64,000 nucleotides of DNA from Roseburia_C sp900315735 (GTDB lineage: Bacteria; Bacillota; Clostridia; Lachnospirales; Lachnospiraceae). The stretch lies in the NCBI GenBank assembly GCA_052118425.1, contig JBQKHF010000004.1, one strand, 5' to 3'. The position numbers and the translations under genes are program-made. Below the pieces are notes generated by a model. The model had not been told where the DNA came from and did not search any database. It saw nothing but the letters and a program-made list of their open reading frames with translations. Within the stretch, counting starts at the first letter, position 1; every line of letters begins with the position of its first letter. This document shows positions 45,682 through 53,373 of the stretch, one piece after another.

Positions 45682-47256
45682 ATGAAAAAAGCAAAAAATA
45701 AAGCAATGTTCAATCTGTTTGGCAGCTTAATTGTACTTGTTCTCATAGGACTGACTGTTACGGTTGTCATGGTGGTCCGCTCCCGGAATGGTTCTTATAC
45801 CGTTCCGGCGGGCAGCGTGGTATATGACGAAGAAAATGAGTATATACCGATTGATGAGGATGCCACCTTATATCAGAAAAGTGATGAAAATTACTATCTG
45901 AAAACTGCAGATAAAGAAGTTTACAGTTTAGGGGGCAATGCAGTGATTAAGGATGGAGAATCCGGCAGCATTGTCATCTATGGGGACTTATATCAGATTG
46001 CGGCAGATGGTACGGTAACCAGCAGTACCGGAAGAAATGAAGTGTCTGATTTATCCCAGGCTGCACTTTACAAACTGGCGGACCGGAAATATCTTATGAC
46101 TGGAAAGAAGATTGCATCCACAGACAGTACCTATGAGACCAGCGGCTATGTTTATATAAACATTTACAAGTCTGGTACAGCAGTGCTGATGAATGATGAA
46201 GCTTATAAGAATATGGTTTATCCGATTATGCTACAGAGTGATGATCTGTATTTTGACATTTCCAGCGAGTATGCACTGTTTGGTGAAAACCTGGTGAACC
46301 TTAAAAATGTACTGGGAAGCACCAATGAATATACCGGAGATGCATTGATTTATACAGAAGGTCTTGTAGATGATGAGCAGTATGCGACGGCGGCAAATAA
46401 TCCGGATAGTATTACAATCGTAGCCGGTAACGGCGGAAGCGGTGGAAGCGGAGGCTCAGCCGGTAATGGCGGAAGCGGCGGAAGCGGAGGCTCAGCCGGT
46501 AACGGTGGAACCGGAGGAGATGGCGGAAGTGGCGGAACCGGAGGAGTCGGCGGTAACGGTGGAACCGGAGGAGTCGGCGGAGATGGTGGCTCTGGCGGAG
46601 ACGGCGGTCGCGGAAGCGATGCCAATATCAGTGCTTTGAAATGGGTAGAATTAAGCGGAGTGACTGCAGGAATCGGAACCATTGATGTAGATTATTTTGT
46701 ATCAGATGTTACAGATGATTATGTTTCTGTATATCTTCTGGTAGACCATAAGGATGCATCCGGAGATACCAAGACAGATAAGATTTATCTGAATAAGACA
46801 TCTACTCATTACACGATTACCGGATGTACACCGGGAACAAATTACACGGTAACCCTTTGCTATGATGCATATTATTCTACCGGCGGTATCATTGATGATG
46901 AACCGACATCTGTAAAGCAGGATAGTGTAAAAGTAAAAACGGGAAGTAATTTAGGAACCCTTGAAGTAGTATCCTTAAACGAAAGCAGTGTATCCTTTGA
47001 TGTTTCATTAAACAGCAATTACCTGATTTCTTCCGGTAAAGTGGCACTTTATAATGGCAATACGAAGCTGGGTACTTATACATTAGATTCCAATACGATT
47101 AAGAACGCAGCGAAGGATGCAACAGGAGCAACTATTTCATTTAACAAATCACAGGTATCCAATGGAGACCGGTTATATCTGAAGTTTGAAGATGTCATTT
47201 ATAATGGGGCAGCCTTTGATATAACAGAACAGGCATCCATTACATATAACAAATAA
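45682..47256 (+). CDS. Membrane-anchored surface protein with polyglycine repeat and Fn3-like domains
   Basis: This 524-aa protein has the same plan as the preceding gene in smaller form: N-terminal membrane helix (about 12-32), beta-rich ectodomain (about 35-245), a Gly-Gly-X tract at 248-314, then two Fn3-like modules (about 316-420 and 425-524). KLADRKYLM and DISSEYALFGENLVNL in the first domain line up with KIADDKYMI and DLMSKTFMVNGVEAL of the 2072-aa protein. No C-terminal anchor. It is followed 32 nt later by the c-subunit gene. Confidence 0.8.
   Translation: MKKAKNKAMFNLFGSLIVLVLIGLTVTVVMVVRSRNGSYTVPAGSVVYDEENEYIPIDEDATLYQKSDENYYLKTADKEVYSLGGNAVIKDGESGSIVIYGDLYQIAADGTVTSSTGRNEVSDLSQAALYKLADRKYLMTGKKIASTDSTYETSGYVYINIYKSGTAVLMNDEAYKNMVYPIMLQSDDLYFDISSEYALFGENLVNLKNVLGSTNEYTGDALIYTEGLVDDEQYATAANNPDSITIVAGNGGSGGSGGSAGNGGSGGSGGSAGNGGTGGDGGSGGTGGVGGNGGTGGVGGDGGSGGDGGRGSDANISALKWVELSGVTAGIGTIDVDYFVSDVTDDYVSVYLLVDHKDASGDTKTDKIYLNKTSTHYTITGCTPGTNYTVTLCYDAYYSTGGIIDDEPTSVKQDSVKVKTGSNLGTLEVVSLNESSVSFDVSLNSNYLISSGKVALYNGNTKLGTYTLDSNTIKNAAKDATGATISFNKSQVSNGDRLYLKFEDVIYNGAAFDITEQASITYNK
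46423..46617 (+). repeat. Tandem 36-bp repeats encoding a Gly-Gly-X tract
   Basis: Units 46423-46458 and 46459-46494 differ at only two bases; a third, more diverged unit is 46495-46530, followed by shorter related pieces to about 46617. The period is a multiple of three, so copy-number change would keep the frame. Confidence 0.85.
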
Positions 47257-47288
47257 TAAGAGGATTCAAAAGAGAAGGAGAGAATAAA

Positions 47289-47534
47289 ATGGAAACAGTT
47301 TTGGCGGCAACAATGACAGCAGTGGGTTGGATTATCGGACTTGCATTTCTTGGAACAGGAATCGGACTTGGAATTCTTGGAGCAAAGGTAGCAGAAGCAG
47401 TAGGACGTAATCCGGAAACAAAGAATGATGTCATTCATTCGATTATGGTAGTAGCAATTGTGTTGACATTACTTTTACTTTTGTTATTTGCATTTGTACT
47501 GGTATTGTTATTCTTTAATCCGTTAACAGCGTAA
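47289..47534 (+). CDS. F-type ATPase c-subunit-like proteolipid lacking the ion-binding carboxylate
   Basis: This 81-aa protein has two membrane helices joined by a polar RNPE loop (40-43), with the glycine motif GTGIGLGILG (22-31) in helix 1 that packs c-rings. Aligning the loop to E. coli (RQPD, D61) or Ilyobacter (RQPE, E65) places Thr60 at the essential acidic position, and helix 2 (about 50-76) contains no Asp or Glu at all. A ring could still form, but proton or Na+ transport by the usual mechanism is not expected. It is followed 20 nt later by the b-delta gene, as in F-ATPase operons. Confidence 0.9.
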   Translation: METVLAATMTAVGWIIGLAFLGTGIGLGILGAKVAEAVGRNPETKNDVIHSIMVVAIVLTLLLLLLFAFVLVLLFFNPLTA

Positions 47535-47554
47535 GATATGGGAGGAAATGGCAC

Positions 47555-48364
47555 ATGGGTATATTTGTTGCCGCAGTAATCGTCCTTATCGTCTTAATCT
47601 ATTTTATGATTGTAATGCTGCGAAGCGTAGTATCGGAAGCGGGACATCAGGTGAATTCTTATTTCTTAAAGAACTTGGAAAGCTACGATGCGCAGTTTAA
47701 AGAGAAGTTCAGACAGATGAATGAGCTGAAGGAAGAACAGGAAACATTGAACCGGGAAGTGAAGAGCATGAAGAGCGAACTTGTCTCATATAAGACTTCC
47801 CCGTTCTACGCGCCGCGTCCGTTGGCGCGGGACGTTTATATCCCGACAGCCCGGTATATCGATAATGACTTCTTTGAAGAGTATAAGATTGCAAAGGATA
47901 AACTGTTAAGTATCAATAAGCAGCAGGTCATCAATAATGTAATGGGTAAGGTAGAGTATGTGGGGGATATGGACCGGTATCAGACTGCCTGCGGAATTAT
48001 TGAAAAGCTGAATTTTGAAGCGGTGTATGATTTGTGCAGCATAGAAAAGGAGGACCAGCTTTCGGTATTAAAGGAATGTCTGGATAATCAGGAGGCTGCG
48101 TTGCTTTTAGAGTATGTTGGGAATATGCAGGAAATGGAAGAATTTGATATACTTGCATTTTTAGATTACATCAAAAAAGTGAAAAATGATAATGATCCGT
48201 TTGTATATGTCAGTGTCGGTGAAAACGAGAATGACTATTCTGATGAGGAAAGAAAGATAATCTGTTCCGTGGATGATAATATCTGCGAGGGAATCAAGAT
48301 TATCTACCAGAACAAGATTTATGACTACAGTATCTATAAAACAAGAAGAAAAGTGGGTAGCTGA
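47555..48364 (+). CDS. F-type ATPase b-delta fusion-like stalk protein
   Basis: In this 269-aa protein one N-terminal membrane helix (about 3-24) and a coiled coil (about 45-78) correspond to a shortened b subunit. The C-terminus contains the delta/OSCP signature region (SVDDNICEGIKIIYQNKIYDYSI, about 238-260), matching the usual VDPxxIGG...VxDxSVRGKL end of delta. A b-delta fusion is known in mycobacterial ATP synthase, but this one is much shorter. It lies 2 nt before the alpha gene, the canonical position of delta. It should act as peripheral stalk holding the alpha-beta head. Confidence 0.78.
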   Translation: MGIFVAAVIVLIVLIYFMIVMLRSVVSEAGHQVNSYFLKNLESYDAQFKEKFRQMNELKEEQETLNREVKSMKSELVSYKTSPFYAPRPLARDVYIPTARYIDNDFFEEYKIAKDKLLSINKQQVINNVMGKVEYVGDMDRYQTACGIIEKLNFEAVYDLCSIEKEDQLSVLKECLDNQEAALLLEYVGNMQEMEEFDILAFLDYIKKVKNDNDPFVYVSVGENENDYSDEERKIICSVDDNICEGIKIIYQNKIYDYSIYKTRRKVGS

Positions 48365-48366
48365 AA

Positions 48367-49692
48367 ATGAGTACATTTATTGAAGGATTGGTTAATTCAA
48401 AGCTTCGTAACATGAAAGAAATGAAAAATGTATACGAAGTAGGACATGTAGTAAAAGTAAGAGATTACATATTGGAAGTAACAGGTCTGGAATCTGTTGG
48501 ATTTAATGAGCGTGTTATTATTTCTAATTATTCCGTGGGATATGTAACTGCAATTAAGAAGAATTCCGTTATGGTAGCTGTGCTGCAGCGTGCCAATGCT
48601 ATTTATGTAGGAGACGAAGTAGTAACCACAGGTTATGATTTCTGTGCTATGTACAGCCGGGCAGCAATTGGTCATATCATTGATATCTTTGGAAACGACA
48701 GGCTGTTAGATGAAAAATTTGAACAGTTAAAACCATTGCCGATAGAGACAGAGCCGATTCCGATTATGGAGCGTGGACCGGTAGAACGTCCGCTGTATAC
48801 AGGAATTGCCGGAATCGACCTTATTTATCCGATTGGTTTTGGACAGAGACAGTTAATCATCGGAGATAAGAAATCCGGTAAGACACAGATTGCACTGGAT
48901 ACCATTATCAACCAGAAAGATAAGAACGTAATCTGTATCTATGTAGCAATTAATAAGACAAAGAAAAATATCAAGGAACTGTATGATAACCTGATGAAAA
49001 AAGGTGCCATGGAGTATACCATGATTGTAGCTTCTTTCAGTGAGGATGAGCCTCCGGTTGCATACTTTACACCATATGTAGCAATGTCCATTGCAGAGCT
49101 TTATATGAGAGAAGGACAGGATGTACTGGTTGTTTTGGATGACTTAAAGAGCCATGCAAATATCCACCGTGAAATCAGTCTTTTGGCAGGTAAGGTTCCG
49201 GGACGAGATGCATATCCACCGGATATTTTTTATACACATTCAAGACTTTTAGAGAAGGGATGTCAGCATAAGGACGGCGGCTCCATTACCGTACTTCCGA
49301 TTGTTGAGACCAAGGGCGGAGATATTACAGATTATATTTCCACCAATATTATCTCTATTACAGACGGTCAGCTGGTATTATCCAGAAAGAATTTTGAAAA
49401 AGGACAGAAACCGGCGATTGATTATACGTTAAGTGTATCCCGTCTGGGCGGAGCAGTACAGGATAGTGATATGAAGAAACTTGGTGCTAAGGTACGTCAG
49501 AGATTCTTATCCTATCTTGAGACCAAGGAAGTTTATGAACTTGCCAATACCGATGAGATGAGCCCGGAAATGCAGGCACGTCTGGCAGAAGGTCACAGAA
49601 TCGAAGAGAGACTGTTACAGTACAAGTTCTCTCCGAGAAACAAAAATGAAATTATTCATATGTTTGAAGAAGCTATCGAGGATGAACAATGA
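48367..49692 (+). CDS. F1-type ATPase alpha-subunit-like protein, C-terminally shortened
   Basis: This 441-aa protein compares with about 500 in true alpha. The beta-barrel and nucleotide domain are kept: P-loop GDKKSGKT at 166-173 (usual GDRQTGKT), Walker B VLVVLDD near 250, GRDAYPPDIFYTHSRLLE near 278-295, and the arginine finger in SVSR (R359). The sequence stops at the position of GQKVTELL in E. coli alpha, so about 80 residues of the C-terminal helical domain are missing. Sequence and order (between delta and gamma) make this an F1 alpha paralogue, but not a standard ATP synthase subunit. Confidence 0.93.
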   Translation: MSTFIEGLVNSKLRNMKEMKNVYEVGHVVKVRDYILEVTGLESVGFNERVIISNYSVGYVTAIKKNSVMVAVLQRANAIYVGDEVVTTGYDFCAMYSRAAIGHIIDIFGNDRLLDEKFEQLKPLPIETEPIPIMERGPVERPLYTGIAGIDLIYPIGFGQRQLIIGDKKSGKTQIALDTIINQKDKNVICIYVAINKTKKNIKELYDNLMKKGAMEYTMIVASFSEDEPPVAYFTPYVAMSIAELYMREGQDVLVVLDDLKSHANIHREISLLAGKVPGRDAYPPDIFYTHSRLLEKGCQHKDGGSITVLPIVETKGGDITDYISTNIISITDGQLVLSRKNFEKGQKPAIDYTLSVSRLGGAVQDSDMKKLGAKVRQRFLSYLETKEVYELANTDEMSPEMQARLAEGHRIEERLLQYKFSPRNKNEIIHMFEEAIEDEQ

Positions 49693-50474
49693 ACATAAAA
49701 AATGTTGTTAAGGTAATGAATTTTCATTCCCTGTTACGTGTAGAACGTTCCAGAGAGGCAGCAAAGAAATATACTTATCTGGGCGATACGGTAGCAGATA
49801 TGATTGATAATATTGTAAACAACCGGAATATCATGCTGGATTTCAATGTGCTTAAGGTAAAACCGGATGCGCCGGAGCTTCATATTTATCTGGGCGGAGA
49901 CTTGGGCTTCTGTGCAAATCTCAATTCCAATATCAGCCGTCAGATGCATGAGGATGGCAATGTGGATAAGATTATTGTAGGAAGAAAAATCCGTACCACA
50001 GAGAAAGACGAAGGCAATATTTTATTACAGATGAGCAGGGAAGAATTTGAGGCAGATAAACAGCCGATTTTTGATATTTTAGATGAAGGCTTTCGGAAGA
50101 AGAAATATTCAAAAATTAATCTTGTTTACAATCATTATTACAGTTCCAGTGAGGTGGAGTTTAAGAACAAGGTATTATTCCCATTGCCGGAACATTTAAA
50201 GAGTGACAGAACCTATCAGGAAGATTTTGCTTATGAAGGCGAGATTGAGCCGCTGCTTACCAATCTGATTATTCTGTATATGCAGTATGAACTGGTTATA
50301 GCAGGAGAAGTCAGCAGTGCGGCATTAAATATTACGAGACAGAATACCACGACCGAGTCATTGAAGAAGATTGACGAGCGTGAGGAATCCCGTCAGATGT
50401 TAGAGCGAAGACAAGAGCGAGAAAAAGAGTTTGGCAAAGTATTAGATAATTATACGAAACTGAATCAGTATTAG
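49689..50474 (+). CDS. F1-type ATPase gamma-subunit-like protein
   Basis: This 261-aa protein overlaps alpha by ATGA. GDLGFCANLNSNI (70-82) corresponds to the gamma signature SDRGLCGGLNSNI, and SKINLVYNHYYS to the later conserved strand. The N-terminal and C-terminal helices that form the rotating shaft are present but diverged; the C-terminus is highly charged. Expected role: central shaft within the alpha-beta hexamer. Confidence 0.85.
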   Translation: MNIKNVVKVMNFHSLLRVERSREAAKKYTYLGDTVADMIDNIVNNRNIMLDFNVLKVKPDAPELHIYLGGDLGFCANLNSNISRQMHEDGNVDKIIVGRKIRTTEKDEGNILLQMSREEFEADKQPIFDILDEGFRKKKYSKINLVYNHYYSSSEVEFKNKVLFPLPEHLKSDRTYQEDFAYEGEIEPLLTNLIILYMQYELVIAGEVSSAALNITRQNTTTESLKKIDEREESRQMLERRQEREKEFGKVLDNYTKLNQY

Positions 50475-50483
50475 GAGGAGCCA

Positions 50484-51845
50484 ATGGAAACCTGTATTGG
50501 AAAGATTATTTCCATTTCAGAATTGAATGTTCAGATTTTGTTAAATGGAGAAAAAGTAAAATTCCACGATGTATTGTGGGCAGACAGTAAAGGAAGAAGA
50601 GTATATTTTGAGGTAACAGAAGAAGACGGTAATATGGTTTCTGCTGTACCGTTCCAGAGTGTAGTCGGATTAAAGAAGGGTATTGAAGTATACAAAAGCG
50701 GAAAGACCTTAGAGATTCAATATAGTGATGAAATCTTAGGAAAGGTATTTGATGCATATGGTAACCTGATTGATGGACAGACCATTGAGAAGGAAGAAAA
50801 GAAGGATGTATACAGCCGTTCCCTTACCATGGAAGAGATTAATGTAAACGGAGGAATCTTATGGACAGGAATCAAAGTCTTAGACTTCTTTGCTCCGATG
50901 AGAAAAGGATTTAAGATGGGACTTCTTGGTGGTGCCGGAGTAGGAAAGACGGTATTAATCAAAGAGCTGATTCACAATGTTTATCAGGGCTTCCAGTCAA
51001 ATTCCGTATTTGTCGGAGTCGGAGAGCGTTCCAGAGAGGGCCGTGAGCTTTATGATGAGATGAAGGAAGCAGACCTTTTGGATAAGATGGCAATTGTATT
51101 CGGACAGATGGGTGAAAACTCAGCAGCCCGTTCCAAAGCTGTTTTCTCAGGACTTACCTTAGCAGAGTATTTAAGAGATGAAAAAGGACAGGACGTGCTT
51201 TTGTTTATCGATAATATCTATCGTTATGTGCAGGCGATGTCTGAGCTGAATGCAGAGATGTCCCGTGTTCCAATCGAGAACGGATATCCTGCCAATATTG
51301 AGACAGCAGTTGCCAATGTGGAAGAGCGAATCAACTCTACCGGAAAAGGGTCCATTACTTCTTTCCAGGCAATTTATATTCCGGCGGATGATATTACCGA
51401 TGAAGCGGTATCTGTTATTTCCTCTCACCTGGACGGACAGATTGTCTTGGACCGTAAAGTAGCTGAGAAAGGTTTATATCCGGCAGTGGATGTATTCTTA
51501 ACTACCAGTAAACTTATCGATATGGAAGTAATCGGAGAACGTCATTACCGTCTGGTAGAAGAGGTATTGCGTTATTATTCCAGATATCGTGATTTGGAAG
51601 AAATCATTGCAGTACTGGGTATTGAAGAGTTGTCAGCAGCAGATACGAGAATTTTTTATCGTACCAGAAAACTGCGTAACTACTTTACACAGCCAATGTT
51701 TGTAGCTGAGAACTTTACCGGAATTCCGGGACAGTTCGTAGAAATTGATGATGTACTTACTGATGTAGAAGACATCCTCAATGGAAAATATGATGATGTA
51801 GACGAAAGCAAATTCCTGTATATAGGAAAATATAACGGGGTTTAA
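50484..51845 (+). CDS. F1-type ATPase beta-subunit-like protein with intact catalytic residues
   Basis: This 453-aa protein has P-loop GGAGVGKT at 149-156, the GERSREG segment with the catalytic Glu and Arg near 177, Walker B VLLFIDNIYRY near 240, GSITSFQAIYIPADDITD (usual GSITSVQAIYVPADDLTD), and the DELSEED-like lever ELSAAD followed by the C-terminal FVAENFTGIPGQFV. All residues known to be needed for ATP hydrolysis appear present. The GYQPTL segment is changed to GYPANI. It is thus very likely an active ATPase subunit, paired with the alpha-like protein. Confidence 0.95.
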   Translation: METCIGKIISISELNVQILLNGEKVKFHDVLWADSKGRRVYFEVTEEDGNMVSAVPFQSVVGLKKGIEVYKSGKTLEIQYSDEILGKVFDAYGNLIDGQTIEKEEKKDVYSRSLTMEEINVNGGILWTGIKVLDFFAPMRKGFKMGLLGGAGVGKTVLIKELIHNVYQGFQSNSVFVGVGERSREGRELYDEMKEADLLDKMAIVFGQMGENSAARSKAVFSGLTLAEYLRDEKGQDVLLFIDNIYRYVQAMSELNAEMSRVPIENGYPANIETAVANVEERINSTGKGSITSFQAIYIPADDITDEAVSVISSHLDGQIVLDRKVAEKGLYPAVDVFLTTSKLIDMEVIGERHYRLVEEVLRYYSRYRDLEEIIAVLGIEELSAADTRIFYRTRKLRNYFTQPMFVAENFTGIPGQFVEIDDVLTDVEDILNGKYDDVDESKFLYIGKYNGV

Positions 51846-51847
51846 AT

Positions 51848-52132
51848 ATGAAAGCGAAGATAGTAAGCATTGAAAACGGTCTTCAGGAATATGAAGATGT
51901 TGAAATGATTCGTGTAAAAAGTAAGCATCATAATCTTTTAATTATGCAGCATTATATGCCTGTTCTGGGAGAATTAGACGGATATGTGGACATTGTATTG
52001 AAAGATCACAGTGTACGTTTTCCAAAGATAAAGGGATATTATATGCACAAGCAGGATGAGTTCCAGCTATTAGTAGAAAAGCTGGAGGCGCAGCCTGTAT
52101 CAATGCCAAGGGATGACGAAGAAGATGAATGA
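51848..52132 (+). CDS. F1-type ATPase epsilon-subunit-like protein, beta-sandwich only
   Basis: This 94-aa protein starts 2 nt after beta, the place of epsilon in F-ATPase operons. The pattern MKAKIVSIENG...VEMIRVKSKHHNLLIMQHYMPVLGEL fits the N-terminal beta-sandwich that joins gamma to the c-ring. The regulatory C-terminal helical hairpin is absent, replaced by a short acidic tail. Assignment depends on position and weak pattern. Confidence 0.65.
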   Translation: MKAKIVSIENGLQEYEDVEMIRVKSKHHNLLIMQHYMPVLGELDGYVDIVLKDHSVRFPKIKGYYMHKQDEFQLLVEKLEAQPVSMPRDDEEDE

Positions 52133-52667
52133 TATCATAACCGGTATTATCGAATTAAAAATTTTTATAATTGTATCAGCAATAGGTACACTGTTGTGCG
52201 GAGCCTTTCTGCTGTTAGCATGCAGAAAGTTTCAGTGGGAAGGAAAGAACCGCAAATGGATAGGTTTCTTTTATGAACTGGGGATGGCAGACAGTGTGCC
52301 ATTGGCAGTTTCACTGCTGAAATTCTTCCTGCTGTTTTCTGTTTTGATAACAGGCGGTCATGTGGAACTGGTACATATTATATTGTATCTTATGTTAGAA
52401 CTCCTGTTTTTGGGATGGCGTGGAACCACTAAGGGACTTTTATCGGATATTGTAATGGGAGTTGTAACCACAGGCGTACTTGTGGTTATGCAGCTGCTGT
52501 ATCATTATCTGCATGAGATTATTATGGATGGAAAAATTCTTACTGTTGTTATCCTGCTTGGAATATTAGTAAGCATCAATGCAGTGGCAGATATATTCCG
52601 AAGTGGCAGTTATATCATGGTAAAAAAAGGAAATAAGGCACATGGAAAAACCAAAGAGCATATTTAA
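52125..52667 (+). CDS. Polytopic membrane protein of unknown function in the F-ATPase-like operon
   Basis: The protein is 180 aa from ATG 52125 (an in-frame ATG at 52113 is an alternative). It has about five hydrophobic helices. It overlaps epsilon by 8 nt and the next gene by 26 nt, so it is tightly coupled. The helices do not show the conserved Arg-bearing segment of F-ATPase subunit a, and the gene is at the end of the ATPase genes rather than before c. It might take the place of subunit a as stator membrane piece without an ion channel. No family recognised. Confidence 0.7.
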   Translation: MNDIITGIIELKIFIIVSAIGTLLCGAFLLLACRKFQWEGKNRKWIGFFYELGMADSVPLAVSLLKFFLLFSVLITGGHVELVHIILYLMLELLFLGWRGTTKGLLSDIVMGVVTTGVLVVMQLLYHYLHEIIMDGKILTVVILLGILVSINAVADIFRSGSYIMVKKGNKAHGKTKEHI

Positions 52668-53373
52668 GAAAATAGATACAAAGCTTAATACCAGAAAAAT
52701 TCCCTGGATTGTAGCGGGGGCAATGGCAGTGGTGATACTGCTGCTTATTATCTGGTTCTTCTCTTCCAGCAAAGATTTTAAGCCGGGAGAAGCAACCTTC
52801 CGCTATTGCATGGGCAATAAACTTACTTATTCTGAGGATATGAAGTTAGTTCACACAGAAAAGTCCACCACGATTGAGGATGCTGATTCCGTGACTTCTG
52901 ATGGAACACCGATTATCTATGAGAATCAGCAGAAGATGGTGATTCCGGTAAGCATGGGGTATATGCGTCCTTTTGAGGAAGATGGATTAAACCGGGTAAA
53001 TTATTTTGCAACACTGACTTACGAAGGCGGTGTGGTTAAGATCTTACATAATGGTATTACGACAGAAGCAAAAACCGGATTCCTTTATGATGGTGATGGT
53101 ACCTATATTTTCCTGGATAATATGAAGATTACGGTAGGAAGCAGTACCTATAAGGTATCACCTTTAAGCTATGCCAAAGAGATTTATAAAAACTGTGTGG
53201 AAATATATGATACAGCAACGGGAGAATATCAGTATATTGCACTGACAGATGTAGATGCAGTCGCAGAATCATCTACCGGTTATCAGATTAATCTTGGAAC
53301 CGGAGTCATGACAGTGGGAGAGGATCAGAGAATTCTTTTTGCGGATATTGAAGCTATGGGAGCGTTAAAATGA
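52642..53373 (+). CDS. Single-pass membrane protein with a short beta-rich ectodomain
   Basis: In this 243-aa protein the cytoplasmic basic end is followed by one helix (about 23-42) and a single ectodomain (about 48-243). It looks like the first ectodomain of the 2072-, 524- and 3454-aa proteins without any extension: compare GTYIFLDNMKITVG...SYAKEIYKNCVEIYD and YQINLGTGVMTVGEDQRILFADI. This may be the basic subunit that couples the motor to the large surface proteins. It overlaps the next gene by ATGA. Confidence 0.75.
   Translation: MEKPKSIFKKIDTKLNTRKIPWIVAGAMAVVILLLIIWFFSSSKDFKPGEATFRYCMGNKLTYSEDMKLVHTEKSTTIEDADSVTSDGTPIIYENQQKMVIPVSMGYMRPFEEDGLNRVNYFATLTYEGGVVKILHNGITTEAKTGFLYDGDGTYIFLDNMKITVGSSTYKVSPLSYAKEIYKNCVEIYDTATGEYQYIALTDVDAVAESSTGYQINLGTGVMTVGEDQRILFADIEAMGALK

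Noticed and set aside
46423..46617. CRISPR-like or intergenic repeat array
   Set aside because: The repeats are contiguous without spacers and keep the reading frame of a surface protein.
46350..46682. Proline-rich open frame on the minus strand
   Set aside because: It is the antisense reading of the Gly-Gly-X repeat; it has no ribosome site and would arise from any such GC-rich repeat. The same holds for the minus-strand frame at 40040-40402.
47289..52132. Annotation as the housekeeping F1Fo ATP synthase
   Set aside because: Subunit a is absent, the c subunit lacks the ion carboxylate, b and delta are fused and short, alpha and epsilon are truncated, and the operon is shared with giant surface proteins.
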